The notes: a model not told the origin generated them from the sequence alone. DNA of 64,000 nt from Pseudokordiimonas caeni (GCF_026719705.1 NZ_JAPPRR010000001.1:62001-126000); one strand, 5' to 3'. Shown: positions 18,126-27,899, counted from the first letter of the stretch. Numbers and translations are program-made.

Positions 18126-18423
18126 GTGTTCCCCCACTTGATTATGCGATCGTTTGAACATTCAGTCCCCAAGGTTGAATGCCACCGGCAGCCCGGAGTC
18201 AAGGCCAAGCGCATGACAATAAGTTTAGCGAGAAGGTTGGGGGTATGATTGCATTGACATGGTATCGAGAACGACCAGCCGAATGCAGAGTCCAGTTTCA
18301 CACGAGGAATCATCGAGCTTTAGGTCATGTCAAGCCATTCACAGCTTGCGGCCTTGCCGTTTCCTTTTCGCAGCAATCGATCAAATAATGATACATTGGT
18401 GCCGCCAGAATCTGGAGGGACGC

Positions 18424-19275
18424 ATGCATTCCATGCAAAAGGTGATGCGGGCTTTGAAGAAGGTCCGCCGCATGACGGCGACGCCGAAGGGAAAGCGGCG
18501 CAAGGTCGTCCACCGGGCGCGTCAGTCGTGCAAGCGTGTCAGGGCTTCGCTGGCCGTGATTCCGGTCGAAAGTGCCGATCTGGTTCGGGATATGGACGAC
18601 AGGATTGGCAAGGCCGCGCGGACCCTTGGGCCTGTTCGCGATGCTGCGGTCCACAGCTCGACGCTGAAAAAGCTGCGGCAGAAGGCGGCTACACCGGAGG
18701 AAGGCAAGCAGCTTAAGCGGCTGCAGAAGGCCATACGTCGGGCCGATTTGGCAGCGGGGCTCAGCGCCCGCAAGGTCCTGAAACGTTTCTCCCGGCAGAT
18801 TGACAAGGCTTTGAAAGTGGCCCGCGGAGCAAAGGGGCATGCAGCATCCGCCAGTCAGGCCCTGCCTGCACTGCAAGGACTGCGGGATGCCTATGCGGCC
18901 GCGCGGCTGGGGCTGTTGAAGGTCCGGCGCAGTCCTGATGCTGCTGCCTTCCATCGCTGGCGGCGTGCGATTGAACATTTGCGCGACCAGCTTCCGCTTC
19001 TGCCCGAAGGCAAGGAACCTGCACTCCAAAGCCTTCATGACGATCTAGCCGTGCTGGCAAAGGCGCTTGGCAAGGATCATGACCTTGCGATGCTTGCAGC
19101 CAATCTGGAGAGGCTCAGCGACGCGGTGCCGGCTGACCTGAAACAGACCCTTGTCATGGCGACTGAACGCGACCGGCGACGGATCGAGGCGGATGCGCTT
19201 GAGGCGGGTGGAAAGCTGTTTGCGCTGACCCCGGCAGCCATGCTGAAGGCACACGGGGTGCAGGCTTCAGCCTGA
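18424..19275 (+). CDS. CHAD domain protein
   Basis: A 283-residue, strongly basic helical protein; GGAGG is 5 nt before the ATG at 18424. Histidine/arginine pairs that define the CHAD fold appear as KVVHRARQSCKRVRASL near residue 20-40 and FHRWRRAIEHLRDQL near residue 180. CHAD proteins bind polyphosphate, and many are fused to or next to CYTH or polyphosphate kinase genes. None of those is nearby here. Its last 9 bp overlap the end of the convergent LysR gene. The domain call is firm; a role with polyphosphate is from family knowledge. Confidence 0.88.
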   Translation: MHSMQKVMRALKKVRRMTATPKGKRRKVVHRARQSCKRVRASLAVIPVESADLVRDMDDRIGKAARTLGPVRDAAVHSSTLKKLRQKAATPEEGKQLKRLQKAIRRADLAAGLSARKVLKRFSRQIDKALKVARGAKGHAASASQALPALQGLRDAYAAARLGLLKVRRSPDAAAFHRWRRAIEHLRDQLPLLPEGKEPALQSLHDDLAVLAKALGKDHDLAMLAANLERLSDAVPADLKQTLVMATERDRRRIEADALEAGGKLFALTPAAMLKAHGVQASA

Positions 19276-20163
19276 GCCGTCCAGCACGGCCGTATCCGCT
19301 CGGACAAGTTCCCTCAGGAAGCCGGCAAGGGCGGTAAGGCGCGGATGATCGGCGATTTCGGGGTGAACGACAAAATAGAGGCTGCGGGTGATGGAGACGT
19401 CTTCCTTCAACACCGGCGTCAGGCCCTTGATGCGGTCGGCAAGGAAGCAGGGCAGGAGCGCGATCCCCATACCGCTTTCGGCAGCCATCGCCTGCCCCGT
19501 CACGCTTGTCGAGCGGAACACCACATGCGGGTTGCTGACCGAGCGGTCCAGAAGCTTCAGTTCGCCGACCGACAGAAGGTCGTCCACATACCAGATGAAA
19601 TGGTGGGGGGCGAGATCGGCGAGGCGTACGATCGGTGGGTGGCTGTTGAGGTAACTGGGGGCCGCGTAGAAGCGCAGGCGGTACTGGCCAAGCTCGGTTG
19701 CATTCAGGCGGCCGATGGTCGGCTCCGACAGCGCCACGGCCGCGTCCGCCTCGCGCCGGGTGAGCGACAGGTGACGGGTTTCAGCCACCAGCTCCAGCTC
19801 GATCCCCGGATAGCGCTGGTGAAAGGGCATCAGGCGCCGGGCCAGATACTGGCTGCCGAAAGCTTCGGGTGTGGAAAGCCGGATGGTGCCGGTAGGTGTC
19901 GAGCGGCTGGCATCGAGCGTGTTGACGAGCGCATGACCGGCGTTTTCCATCGCCTCCGCATGATAGAGAAGCCGCCGGCCTTCCTCGGTCAGAATGAAGG
20001 TGCGGTTGCGCCGGTCGAAGAGCGCGACACCAAGGTCGGCCTCCAGCGCCTGCAGGCGTCGCCCCACAGTGGTGTGATCGACGCCGAGCCGTTCGGCCGC
20101 CGCCACCATCTTGCCGCGGCGCGCGACCTCAAGGAAGTAGCGAAGGTCATTCCAGTCGAACAT
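19267..20163 (-). CDS. LysR-family regulator divergent from mmsA
   Basis: A 298-residue protein starting at ATG 20163 (MFDWNDLRYF) behind AAGGGG. The N-terminal helix-turn-helix GKMVAAAERLGVDHTTVGRRLQALE is seen in part as AAERLGVDHTTVGRRL. The effector domain follows. The gene points away from mmsA with 147 bp between starts, so it probably controls the valine/peptidase operon. A dyad at 20184-20203 in that gap is a likely binding site. The effector is not known. Confidence 0.9.
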   Translation of the reverse strand: MFDWNDLRYFLEVARRGKMVAAAERLGVDHTTVGRRLQALEADLGVALFDRRNRTFILTEEGRRLLYHAEAMENAGHALVNTLDASRSTPTGTIRLSTPEAFGSQYLARRLMPFHQRYPGIELELVAETRHLSLTRREADAAVALSEPTIGRLNATELGQYRLRFYAAPSYLNSHPPIVRLADLAPHHFIWYVDDLLSVGELKLLDRSVSNPHVVFRSTSVTGQAMAAESGMGIALLPCFLADRIKGLTPVLKEDVSITRSLYFVVHPEIADHPRLTALAGFLRELVRADTAVLDGSG

Positions 20164-20183
20164 GGTACCCCTTATGTGCAAAA

Positions 20184-20203
20184 ATGCAGATTAAATACTG
20201 CAT
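20184..20203. promoter_or_regulatory. Dyad in the LysR-mmsA divergent gap
   Basis: ATGCAG-N8-CTGCAT is a 6+6 perfect inverted repeat, 21 bp upstream of the LysR start and about 107 bp upstream of mmsA. A wider near-match CTTATG.../...CATAAG flanks it. Placement and AT-rich centre fit a LysR autoregulatory site. Confidence 0.45.
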
Positions 20204-20310
20204 AAGTTCGGGGTGACCTGCAAGCCTGCATGCGATACGGTCCCTGTCATTCCGGGGTGCAGCGCGTGGGGCGCAGGCTCCCGAGGCGCATATGACAGGA
20301 GGGTTTCCCC

Positions 20311-21816
20311 ATGTATGACATTCATCACTATGCCGATGGCAAAATCGTTGAAGGCACGTCCGGCCGCTTTGGCAATATCTTCAACCCGTCGACGGGTGAA
20401 GTGCAGGGTCGCGTGGCGCTGGCCTCGAAAGCCGAAGTCGAAGGCGTCATCGCGGTTGCCGAAAAGGCCGCGGAAAGCTGGGGCCGTGAATCGGTCGTCA
20501 AGCGCGCCCGCGTGCTGCAGAACCTCGTCCATATCCTGTACCGCGAAAAAGACGCCCTCGCCGAGGCGCTTTCCCGCGAGCATGGCAAGGTCTTCTCCGA
20601 CGCGCAGGGTGATGTGCAGCGCGGGCTGGAGGTTGCCGAGTTCGCACAGGGCATCCCGCACCTCATCAAGGGCGAGTTTTCGGATAACGTTTCGACCGGT
20701 ATCGATATGTATTCGATGCGCAAGCCGCTGGGCGTGGTGGCTGGCATCACCCCCTTCAACTTCCCGGCGATGATCCCGCTGTGGATGAGCACCGTTGCCA
20801 TCGCCTGCGGCAATGCCTTCGTGCTGAAGCCTTCGGAACGCGACCCCTCGGTGCCGATGATGCTGGCCGCTTGCTGGAAAGAGGCCGGCCTGCCGGATGG
20901 CGTTTTCAACGTTGTGAACGGCGACAAGGAATCGGTCGATACCCTGTGCACCGACCCGCGCATCAAGGCTGTGTCGTTCGTGGGCTCCACGCCGATTGCC
21001 CAGTATGTCTATGCAACGGGTACGGCGCATGGCAAACGCGTGCAGGCCATGGGTGGTGCCAAGAACCATATGATCATCATGCCGGACGCCGACCTTGATC
21101 AGGTGGCCGACGCGCTGATCGGTGCGGCTTACGGTTCGGCTGGCGAACGCTGCATGGCGATCTCGGTGGCGGTGCCCGTGGGCAAGGCCGTTGCAGACAA
21201 AATGATTGAAATGCTGAAGCCCCGTGTCGAGGCACTGAAGGTCGGTCACTCGATGGACCCGCTCGCCGAGATGGGCCCGCTCGTGACTGCCGAACACCGC
21301 GCCAAGGTGAAAGGCTATATCGACCTTGCCGAACAGGAAGGCTCGAAGCTCGTCGTCGATGGCCGGTCGTTCCAGTATAATATGCAGGGCTTCGAGAAGG
21401 GCTTCTATATGGGCGGTTCGCTGCTCGATAACGTGAAGCCCGGCATGCGCTCTTACAAGGAAGAGATTTTCGGGCCCACCCTGCAAATCCTGCGGACCGA
21501 GAGCTTCGACGAGGCCGCCAGCCTGCCGACCATCCATGAATATGGCAACGGTACCTCGATCTTCACCCGCGACGGCGATACCGCCCGCGAATATGTGAAC
21601 CGCGTTGAGGTCGGCATGGTTGGCGTCAACGTCCCGATCCCGGTGCCGCTCGCTTTCCACAGCTTCGGCGGCTGGAAAAACTCGGCTTTTGGTGACATGA
21701 ACCAGCACGGTCTTGAAGGCGTGCGCTTCTATACGAAAGTGAAAACTGTAACGAGCCGCTGGCCGACGGGTATCCGGTCAGGCGCAGAGTTTGTCATCCC
21801 CACACTGAACGGCTAA
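20311..21816 (+). CDS. mmsA: CoA-acylating methylmalonate-semialdehyde dehydrogenase
   Basis: Oxidises methylmalonate semialdehyde (and malonate semialdehyde) to propionyl-CoA or acetyl-CoA in valine breakdown. The 501-residue aldehyde dehydrogenase has GITPFNFPAMIPLWM, the NAD site FVGSTPIAQYVY and the catalytic Cys in GSAGERCMAIS, the CxxS pattern characteristic of MmsA rather than general ALDH. An AGGAGGG site precedes the ATG. It is the first gene of a long plus-strand run that ends with mmsB. Confidence 0.97.
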   Translation: MYDIHHYADGKIVEGTSGRFGNIFNPSTGEVQGRVALASKAEVEGVIAVAEKAAESWGRESVVKRARVLQNLVHILYREKDALAEALSREHGKVFSDAQGDVQRGLEVAEFAQGIPHLIKGEFSDNVSTGIDMYSMRKPLGVVAGITPFNFPAMIPLWMSTVAIACGNAFVLKPSERDPSVPMMLAACWKEAGLPDGVFNVVNGDKESVDTLCTDPRIKAVSFVGSTPIAQYVYATGTAHGKRVQAMGGAKNHMIIMPDADLDQVADALIGAAYGSAGERCMAISVAVPVGKAVADKMIEMLKPRVEALKVGHSMDPLAEMGPLVTAEHRAKVKGYIDLAEQEGSKLVVDGRSFQYNMQGFEKGFYMGGSLLDNVKPGMRSYKEEIFGPTLQILRTESFDEAASLPTIHEYGNGTSIFTRDGDTAREYVNRVEVGMVGVNVPIPVPLAFHSFGGWKNSAFGDMNQHGLEGVRFYTKVKTVTSRWPTGIRSGAEFVIPTLNG

Positions 21817-21827
21817 GATGCGGCGGT

Positions 21828-21853
21828 CCGGAACGGCCGGGGGGCCGTTCCGG
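21828..21853 (+). other. Strong GC hairpin between mmsA and the M16 gene
   Basis: CCGGAACGGCC, a GGGG loop and GGCCGTTCCGG form an 11 bp perfect stem 12 bp after the mmsA stop. There is no T-tract, so it is a weak terminator at best and may stabilise or process the mmsA message. Confidence 0.55.
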
Positions 21854-21902
21854 TAATGCCAACATCCGGATCAAGAAGACCGGAACGACAGTGGGGAACC
21901 TT

Positions 21903-24728
21903 ATGAAAAGCCTGAAAACGCTCCTTCTGGGCGCCGTTGCGCTATCGGCTCTCGCCGCCTGCCAGCCCGCCGCCAACAACGACAATGCCACGGCCGACAA
22001 GCCGGCGTCCGAAAGCGCGGCGCCTGCCGGTTCGCTGTCGGGCATGAAGGTCGATATCCCGTACGAAAAATTCACGCTGCCGAATGGCCTGACCGTGATC
22101 GTGCATGAAGACCGCAAGGCGCCCATCGTTTCGGTCGGCGTCTGGTATCATGTGGGCTCGAAGGACGAACCCGCCGGTAAAACGGGCTTTGCTCACCTGT
22201 TCGAGCACATCATGTTCAACGGGTCGGAAAACTTCGACGGCGAGGTTTTCGTGCCGCTCGAAAGCATCGGCGGCAAGGACCTGAACGGCACCACCTGGTT
22301 TGACCGCACCAACTATTTCGAAACGGTGCCGACGCCTGCCCTTGATGTGGCACTGTTCCTCGAGTCCGACCGCATGGGCCACCTTCTCGGTGCCGTGACG
22401 CAGGAAAAGCTGACTAATCAGATTGGCGTCGTGCAGAACGAGAAACGCCAGGGCGATTCCCAGCCGTTTGGCAAGGTTGAATATGCCCAGCTTGAAGGCC
22501 TGTTCCCGCCCGGCCACCCGTACCGCCATTCCACCATCGGCTCGATGGAAGACCTGTCGAACGCCAGCCTTGACGACGTGAAGGCATGGTTCGCCAAATA
22601 TTATGGCGCCGCCAACACCGTGCTGGTGCTTTCGGGTGATATTGATGCCGCGACCGCGAAGCCCCTTGTGGAGAAATATTTCGGCGATATCGGCGCGGGC
22701 GAGCCGCTCACCAAGATGAAGTCCTTCGTGCCGGTGAAGGAAGCCAATCAGGTCGAGGAAATGATCGACCGCGTGCCGAACACCCGCATCTACCGCACGT
22801 GGGCAGTACCGGGACGGGCAGAGCGTGATGCCTATCTCCTTGATCTCGCGGCTGGCGTGCTGGCCGGTGGCAAGAACAGCCGCCTCTATCAGGAACTGGT
22901 GTACAAGAGCCAGCTTGCTGCCAACGTATCGGCGCACATGCAGCCTTTTGAAATCACCAGCCTCTTCGAAATCCAGGTCGATATGAAGCCGGGCGCCAGC
23001 CCTGAGGACGTGGCCAAGGCCGAAGCAATCCTCGACGGGGTGATGGCCGACTATCTGGAAAATGGCCCGAAGGCAGAGGAACTTTCCCGCGCGCAGACCG
23101 CCAGCATCGCCGGCACCGTGCGCGGCCTTGAAAGCATCGGCGGCTTCGGCGGTAAGGGTGTCGCCCTCGCGCAAGGCCAGCTTTATGCCGGCGACCCGAA
23201 CTTCGTGGCCACCATCGTCGACTGGCAGGCCAAAGCCGGTACTGCGGATGTTGCCAAAGCAAGTCGCGACTGGATCGGCAAGGGCTATTACCAGCTGACC
23301 GTGAAGCCCTACGACACGACCTACCGGACGATTGCGACCGACCTTGATCGCAAGAAGGGCCTGCCCGAGGTTGGCGATATGCCGAGCCTGAAGCTGCCGG
23401 CGATTCAGCAGGCGACGCTCAAGAACGGTATGAAGCTCGTGCTTGTGGAGCGTCACACCGTGCCGGTCGTCGAGGTTGCCCTGCAGTTTGACGCGGGCTA
23501 TGCGGCGGACGCGGGCGCCAAGCTCGGTACTGCCAAATTCACCCTGTCGATGCTGGATGAAGGCACCGAAAGCAAGACCGCACTTGAAGTGGCGGAAGAG
23601 GCCGAAAAGCTCGGTGCTGAAATCGGCTCGAGCTCCAACCTTGATGTCAGTCAGGTGCGGCTGTCGGCCCTGAAGCCGAACCTTGATGCCTCGCTGGATC
23701 TCTTTGCCGATGTGGTGCGCCATCCGGCCTTCTCGGACGAAGAGCTGGACCGCCTGCGCGGCCGCTGGCTCGCCGGGATCGCGCAGGAAAAGGCCGACCT
23801 GATGCCGATAGCGCTACGCGTGCTGCCGGGCCTTGTGTACGGCGACGACCATGCCTATTCGGTGCCCTATTCGGGCTCGGGTACGGAAGAGTCGATCAAG
23901 ACGCTGACCCGCGACGATCTGGTGAATTTCCACCAGAATTGGCTGCGGCCCGACAATGCCACCGTCTTTGTGGTGGGGGATATCGGCTTTGACGAGGCTA
24001 TCAAGGCAGTCGAGAAAGCCTTTGGCGACTGGGCGGCGCCTGCCGTGCCGAAGCCCGAAAAGAACCTCGGCCATGTGGCAGCCCCCAAAGGCAATCGCGT
24101 GGTAATCATCGACAAGCCCGATAGCCCGTCGACCATGGTCGTGGCGGCCAAGCTGGTGCCCGGCACGGGGGCAGAGGATTCGCTCGTTCTCGATACCGCG
24201 AACGATATCCTTGGCGGCGAATTCACGGCGCGGATCAACATGAATATCCGTGAGGACAAGGGCTGGTCCTACTATGCCTATTCCTCGACACTCGCCGCGC
24301 GCGGGGACCGCATGTGGATTGCCTATTCGCCGATCCAGACCGACAAGACGGTCGATGGCCTGAAGGAAATGCTGAAGGAAATCAGCGACTATACGGACAA
24401 GCGTCCGGCCACCGAAGCCGAGCTCGACAAGATGAAGGACACCCGTATCAATGCGCTGCCGGGTGCCATCGAAACGTCGGGCGACGTGATGGGCGACCTG
24501 TTGCAGAACGACCGCTTCGGCCGTCCGTACAATCACGCAGAAACCCTGAAGGAACGCTTCAGCAGTATGGACCTTGATGCGATCCGCGCGGCTGCCGACA
24601 CCTACCTGAAGCCCGAAGGGCTGACCTGGGTGCTGGTGGGCGACCGCGCCAAGATCGAAAAGGGCGTGCGCGATCTTGGCCTCGGGGAAGTCAGCTTCCT
24701 CGATGTGGATGGCAATCCGGTCGAATAG
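21903..24728 (+). CDS. M16-family zinc metallopeptidase lipoprotein
   Basis: The start is ATG at 21903 (MKSLKTLLLG) because GGGGAA is placed for it; a GTG at 21891 is also in frame. The product is 941 residues with a lipoprotein signal ending LSALAAC, so it is anchored in the envelope. The zinc motif HLFEH is at 98-102 with the third ligand Glu180 in NEKRQGD. A second, inactive M16 half follows from about residue 500. It should degrade oligopeptides in the periplasm. It sits between mmsA and the S9 peptidase in a valine operon, which suggests peptide feeding of amino-acid catabolism. Confidence 0.93.
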   Translation: MKSLKTLLLGAVALSALAACQPAANNDNATADKPASESAAPAGSLSGMKVDIPYEKFTLPNGLTVIVHEDRKAPIVSVGVWYHVGSKDEPAGKTGFAHLFEHIMFNGSENFDGEVFVPLESIGGKDLNGTTWFDRTNYFETVPTPALDVALFLESDRMGHLLGAVTQEKLTNQIGVVQNEKRQGDSQPFGKVEYAQLEGLFPPGHPYRHSTIGSMEDLSNASLDDVKAWFAKYYGAANTVLVLSGDIDAATAKPLVEKYFGDIGAGEPLTKMKSFVPVKEANQVEEMIDRVPNTRIYRTWAVPGRAERDAYLLDLAAGVLAGGKNSRLYQELVYKSQLAANVSAHMQPFEITSLFEIQVDMKPGASPEDVAKAEAILDGVMADYLENGPKAEELSRAQTASIAGTVRGLESIGGFGGKGVALAQGQLYAGDPNFVATIVDWQAKAGTADVAKASRDWIGKGYYQLTVKPYDTTYRTIATDLDRKKGLPEVGDMPSLKLPAIQQATLKNGMKLVLVERHTVPVVEVALQFDAGYAADAGAKLGTAKFTLSMLDEGTESKTALEVAEEAEKLGAEIGSSSNLDVSQVRLSALKPNLDASLDLFADVVRHPAFSDEELDRLRGRWLAGIAQEKADLMPIALRVLPGLVYGDDHAYSVPYSGSGTEESIKTLTRDDLVNFHQNWLRPDNATVFVVGDIGFDEAIKAVEKAFGDWAAPAVPKPEKNLGHVAAPKGNRVVIIDKPDSPSTMVVAAKLVPGTGAEDSLVLDTANDILGGEFTARINMNIREDKGWSYYAYSSTLAARGDRMWIAYSPIQTDKTVDGLKEMLKEISDYTDKRPATEAELDKMKDTRINALPGAIETSGDVMGDLLQNDRFGRPYNHAETLKERFSSMDLDAIRAAADTYLKPEGLTWVLVGDRAKIEKGVRDLGLGEVSFLDVDGNPVE

Positions 24729-24747
24729 ACCCGAAATATCTGCGATC

Positions 24748-24775
24748 GGACCGGGGGTGCGCCGCCGGTCCTTTA
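24748..24775 (+). terminator. Weak terminator-like hairpin after the M16 gene
   Basis: GGACCGG and CCGGTCC are separated by 10 nt and followed by TTTAT. The T-run is short, so it may only attenuate transcription into the S9 gene. Confidence 0.4.
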
Positions 24776-24815
24776 TCATGGGAAACAGGGTCCAGCGCGA
24801 CCGGGGGGTATTCAG

Positions 24816-26750
24816 ATGAAGCAGGCGTGGATTTTAGGGGTGATGCTGGCGCTTGCCGGCGGGCAAGTGTGGGCTGACGATTGGCCCTATCCTGAGGATA
24901 CGCCCGCCCCGGTACCGGTGAGCGTCGGTGTTGCCGGTGACTATCCCGCCGATATCAGTCGCTTCCTGATGGCGCGCGGGGCACGCAGCGTGGCGCCCAA
25001 CACCGATGGCAGCGCTGTTGCCTACGTTTCGTCTGTCACCGGTGTGCCGCAAATCTGGATCGCGCCGACCGCAGGCGGGCAGCCGCACCAGCTTACCTTC
25101 GGCGGCGGCGTCACCTTCTTCCGCTGGCACCCGGATGGCACGCATCTTCTATACGGCGCCGACAATAACGGCGACGAGCGCGAGGCCTATTATCTGATCA
25201 GCACGGATGGCAAGTCCGAACGGGTGATCCTGCCGGCGTCTGACGCCTACCGTGCCTTTGGTGATTTCGACGGTGAAGGCAAACGCATCGTCTATGCGTC
25301 CACCGAACGCACGGGGCGCGATTTCGATATCTATGTCGCCGACCTTGATACCGGCACCGCGAAGCTTGTGTATCAGGCCGAGTTCGGCTTCATGCCGCAA
25401 TCGTGGCAGCCCGGCACCGATACGGTGGTGGTTGCTGAAACGCGCGGCGAAGATGCGGCCGATGTGCATCTCCTGAATGTGGCGACGGGCGAGATGAAGG
25501 CCCTGTACAAACCGAAGGTCGCGGCTGCCTACACGGGCTTCAATTGGACACCCGATGGCAAGAAGCTCTATTTCGCCTCGAACGTCGACGGTGAATATGC
25601 GCAGGTGATGGTTTACGAGCCCACAAGCGGCAAGACCGAGTCTTTCGCTCCGGCGGCAGCCAAGGGTGTTGATATCGATGAGGTTGCCCTGTGTGGCGGT
25701 GGTCGCTATCTCGCCTGGACGACCAATGAAGGCGGCTACAGCAAGCTTCACCTTTATGATTTCAAATACCAGCGCATGGCGGGCACCCCCTACCTGCCGG
25801 ACGGGGTCATGTCGCTCAATTGGGCGCTCGGGCATTATTCGGCGCTCGCGATCACGGTGAGCGGCCCGGCGAGCCCCGGCGACAGTTTCGTCTGGCGCGT
25901 CACCGATGGCCGCATGGACCGGGTGCTGACGCCTGATATGGCGGGGCTTGATGCCTCCCGCATGGTGCGGCCGGAGGCCATCACCTTCAAGGCGCGCGAC
26001 GGTGTCACGGTCCACGGGCTTCTCTATCTGCCCCAAGGTGCAGAAAAGCCGCCCGTTGTTGTGGACGTGCACGGCGGCCCGACCGCGCAGGCGCGGCCCG
26101 AATGGGCATCGGCGACCCAGTATCTCGTGGGGCGCGGTATCGCTGTCCTTGATATCAACGTGCGTGGCTCCACCGGCTACGGCAAGACCTACACGCGGCT
26201 CGATAATCAGGAAAAGCGATTGGATAGCGTCCGCGATCTGGCCGACGCCGTCGCGTGGCTGAAGAAGGACGGTCGGGTGGATGGCACCCGCGCTGCCGTG
26301 ATGGGTGGCTCCTACGGCGGCTATATGGTCAATGCCGTCATGGGGCTTTATCCCGGCACCTTCCGGGCCGGCGTTTCCATCGTTGGTGTATCCGACTGGG
26401 TCCGCGCGCTTGAAGAAGCAAGCCCCGGCCTCAAGGCATCCGACCGTATCGAATACGGCGATATCCGCGAGAAAAAATGGCAGGATTTCTATGCCGTCAA
26501 CTCGCCGATCAACACGGTTGGCAAGATCGAAGGCGCGATGATGTTCAGCCACGGCGTCAACGATCCGCGCGACCCGGTCACCGAATCCGACCGCATGGTG
26601 AAGGCGCTTCGGGACAAGGGCCAGACGGTGGATTACCTGCGCTGGCCGGATGAAGGCCACAGCGTGCGGAAACTGTCGAACCGGCTGATCATGTATCGCC
26701 GCGTCGCGCACTTCCTTGAAACGCAGCTGGGTGTGAAGGGTCAGGAGTAA
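24816..26750 (+). CDS. Secreted S9-family prolyl-oligopeptidase-like peptidase
   Basis: A 644-residue protein with a cleavable signal (MKQAWILGVM...GGQVWADD). The N-terminal beta-propeller spans roughly residues 50-380. The alpha/beta hydrolase domain has Ser in GGSYGGY, Asp in HGVNDPRDPV and His in DEGHSVRK. The usual S9C acylaminoacyl/dipeptidyl peptidase layout is complete. It lies 87 bp after the M16 gene and 9 bp before the acyl-CoA dehydrogenase gene, so it is co-transcribed with the latter. Export plus context suggest use of small peptides in the periplasm. Confidence 0.94.
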   Translation: MKQAWILGVMLALAGGQVWADDWPYPEDTPAPVPVSVGVAGDYPADISRFLMARGARSVAPNTDGSAVAYVSSVTGVPQIWIAPTAGGQPHQLTFGGGVTFFRWHPDGTHLLYGADNNGDEREAYYLISTDGKSERVILPASDAYRAFGDFDGEGKRIVYASTERTGRDFDIYVADLDTGTAKLVYQAEFGFMPQSWQPGTDTVVVAETRGEDAADVHLLNVATGEMKALYKPKVAAAYTGFNWTPDGKKLYFASNVDGEYAQVMVYEPTSGKTESFAPAAAKGVDIDEVALCGGGRYLAWTTNEGGYSKLHLYDFKYQRMAGTPYLPDGVMSLNWALGHYSALAITVSGPASPGDSFVWRVTDGRMDRVLTPDMAGLDASRMVRPEAITFKARDGVTVHGLLYLPQGAEKPPVVVDVHGGPTAQARPEWASATQYLVGRGIAVLDINVRGSTGYGKTYTRLDNQEKRLDSVRDLADAVAWLKKDGRVDGTRAAVMGGSYGGYMVNAVMGLYPGTFRAGVSIVGVSDWVRALEEASPGLKASDRIEYGDIREKKWQDFYAVNSPINTVGKIEGAMMFSHGVNDPRDPVTESDRMVKALRDKGQTVDYLRWPDEGHSVRKLSNRLIMYRRVAHFLETQLGVKGQE

Positions 26751-26759
26751 GAGGGACCG

Positions 26760-27899
26760 ATGAATTTCGAACTGACGGAAGACCAGCGCGCCATTCAGGA
26801 TATGGCGGCCGCTTTCACGCGTGACCGGATCACCCCGTTCGCCGCTGAATGGGACGAAACTAAAGTGTGGCCAGCGGACGTGGCAAAGGCCGCTGGCGAG
26901 CTGGGGTTCGGCTCCATCTATGTAGATGACGAACACGGCGGCTGCGGGCTGACGCGGCTTGAATCCGTGCTGGTGTTCGAACAGTTGTCGCAGGGCTGTC
27001 CGTCCACCGCAGCCATGATCTCGATCCACAATATGGCGACATGGATGATCGATACATTCGGCAGCGATGCGCAGCGCGCCCGTTTCGTGCCGTCGCTCGC
27101 GAGCCTTGAAAAGATGGCGAGCTATTGCCTCACCGAACCCGGTGCAGGGTCGGATGCCGCCGCCCTCAAGACCAAAGCCGTGAAGGACGGCGACCATTAT
27201 GTCCTGTCCGGTGCCAAGGCCTTCATCTCGGGCGGAGGGGCAAGCGATCTCTATGTCGTGATGGCCCGCACGGGCGAGGACGGCCCCAAGGGCATTTCCT
27301 GCTTCGTGGTGGAAAGCGGCACCCCCGGCCTTTCCTTCGGCGCGCAGGAAAAGAAGCTTGGCTGGCACAGCCAACCGACCGCTGCCGTGATGTTTGACGA
27401 TTGCCGTATCCCGGCCGAAAACCTGATCGGCGGTGAAGGCAGCGGCTTCAGGATCGCCATGCAGGGGCTGGATGGTGGGCGGCTGAATATCGGCGCCTGT
27501 TCGCTCGGCGGTGCGACCCGCGCGCTGAACGAAGCCGTGGCCTATGTCAAGGAACGCCGCCAGTTCGGCCGCCCGATTGCCGATTTCCAGGCGCTGCAGT
27601 TCAAGCTCGCTGATATGGCGACGGAACTTGAAGCCGCCCGGCTGCTCCTTTATGCCGCTGCACAAAAGGTCTCAGCCAAAGCGCCGGACGCCACGATGGC
27701 AGCGGCGATGGCCAAGCGGCTGGCGACGGACACCGGCTTTGATGTCTGCAACGCGGCCCTCCAACTGCATGGTGGCTATGGCTATCTGATGGATTATCCG
27801 ATCGAGCGCCTGCTGCGCGATCTGCGCGTCCACCAGATCCTTGAAGGCACCAACGAAATCATGCGCGTTGTCATTTCCCGCACGCTTCTGAAGGACTGA
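26760..27899 (+). CDS. Acyl-CoA dehydrogenase, probably isobutyryl-CoA dehydrogenase
   Basis: A 379-residue flavoenzyme with YCLTEPGAGSDAAALKT, the FAD-binding signature. The catalytic Glu lies in the C-terminal LEGTNEIMRVV region. QLHGGYGYLMDYPIERLLRD is shown in part as HGGYGYL and ERLLRDLR. Its position before 3-hydroxyisobutyryl-CoA hydrolase and mmsB makes isobutyryl-CoA the probable substrate, producing methacrylyl-CoA. Substrate is inferred from context. Confidence 0.93.
   Translation: MNFELTEDQRAIQDMAAAFTRDRITPFAAEWDETKVWPADVAKAAGELGFGSIYVDDEHGGCGLTRLESVLVFEQLSQGCPSTAAMISIHNMATWMIDTFGSDAQRARFVPSLASLEKMASYCLTEPGAGSDAAALKTKAVKDGDHYVLSGAKAFISGGGASDLYVVMARTGEDGPKGISCFVVESGTPGLSFGAQEKKLGWHSQPTAAVMFDDCRIPAENLIGGEGSGFRIAMQGLDGGRLNIGACSLGGATRALNEAVAYVKERRQFGRPIADFQALQFKLADMATELEAARLLLYAAAQKVSAKAPDATMAAAMAKRLATDTGFDVCNAALQLHGGYGYLMDYPIERLLRDLRVHQILEGTNEIMRVVISRTLLKD

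Noticed and set aside
20191-21708. 505-residue minus-strand open frame
   Set aside because: It is antisense to mmsA and has no family features.
25149-27665. 838-residue minus-strand open frame
   Set aside because: It is antisense to the S9 peptidase and acyl-CoA dehydrogenase genes and looks like a shadow.
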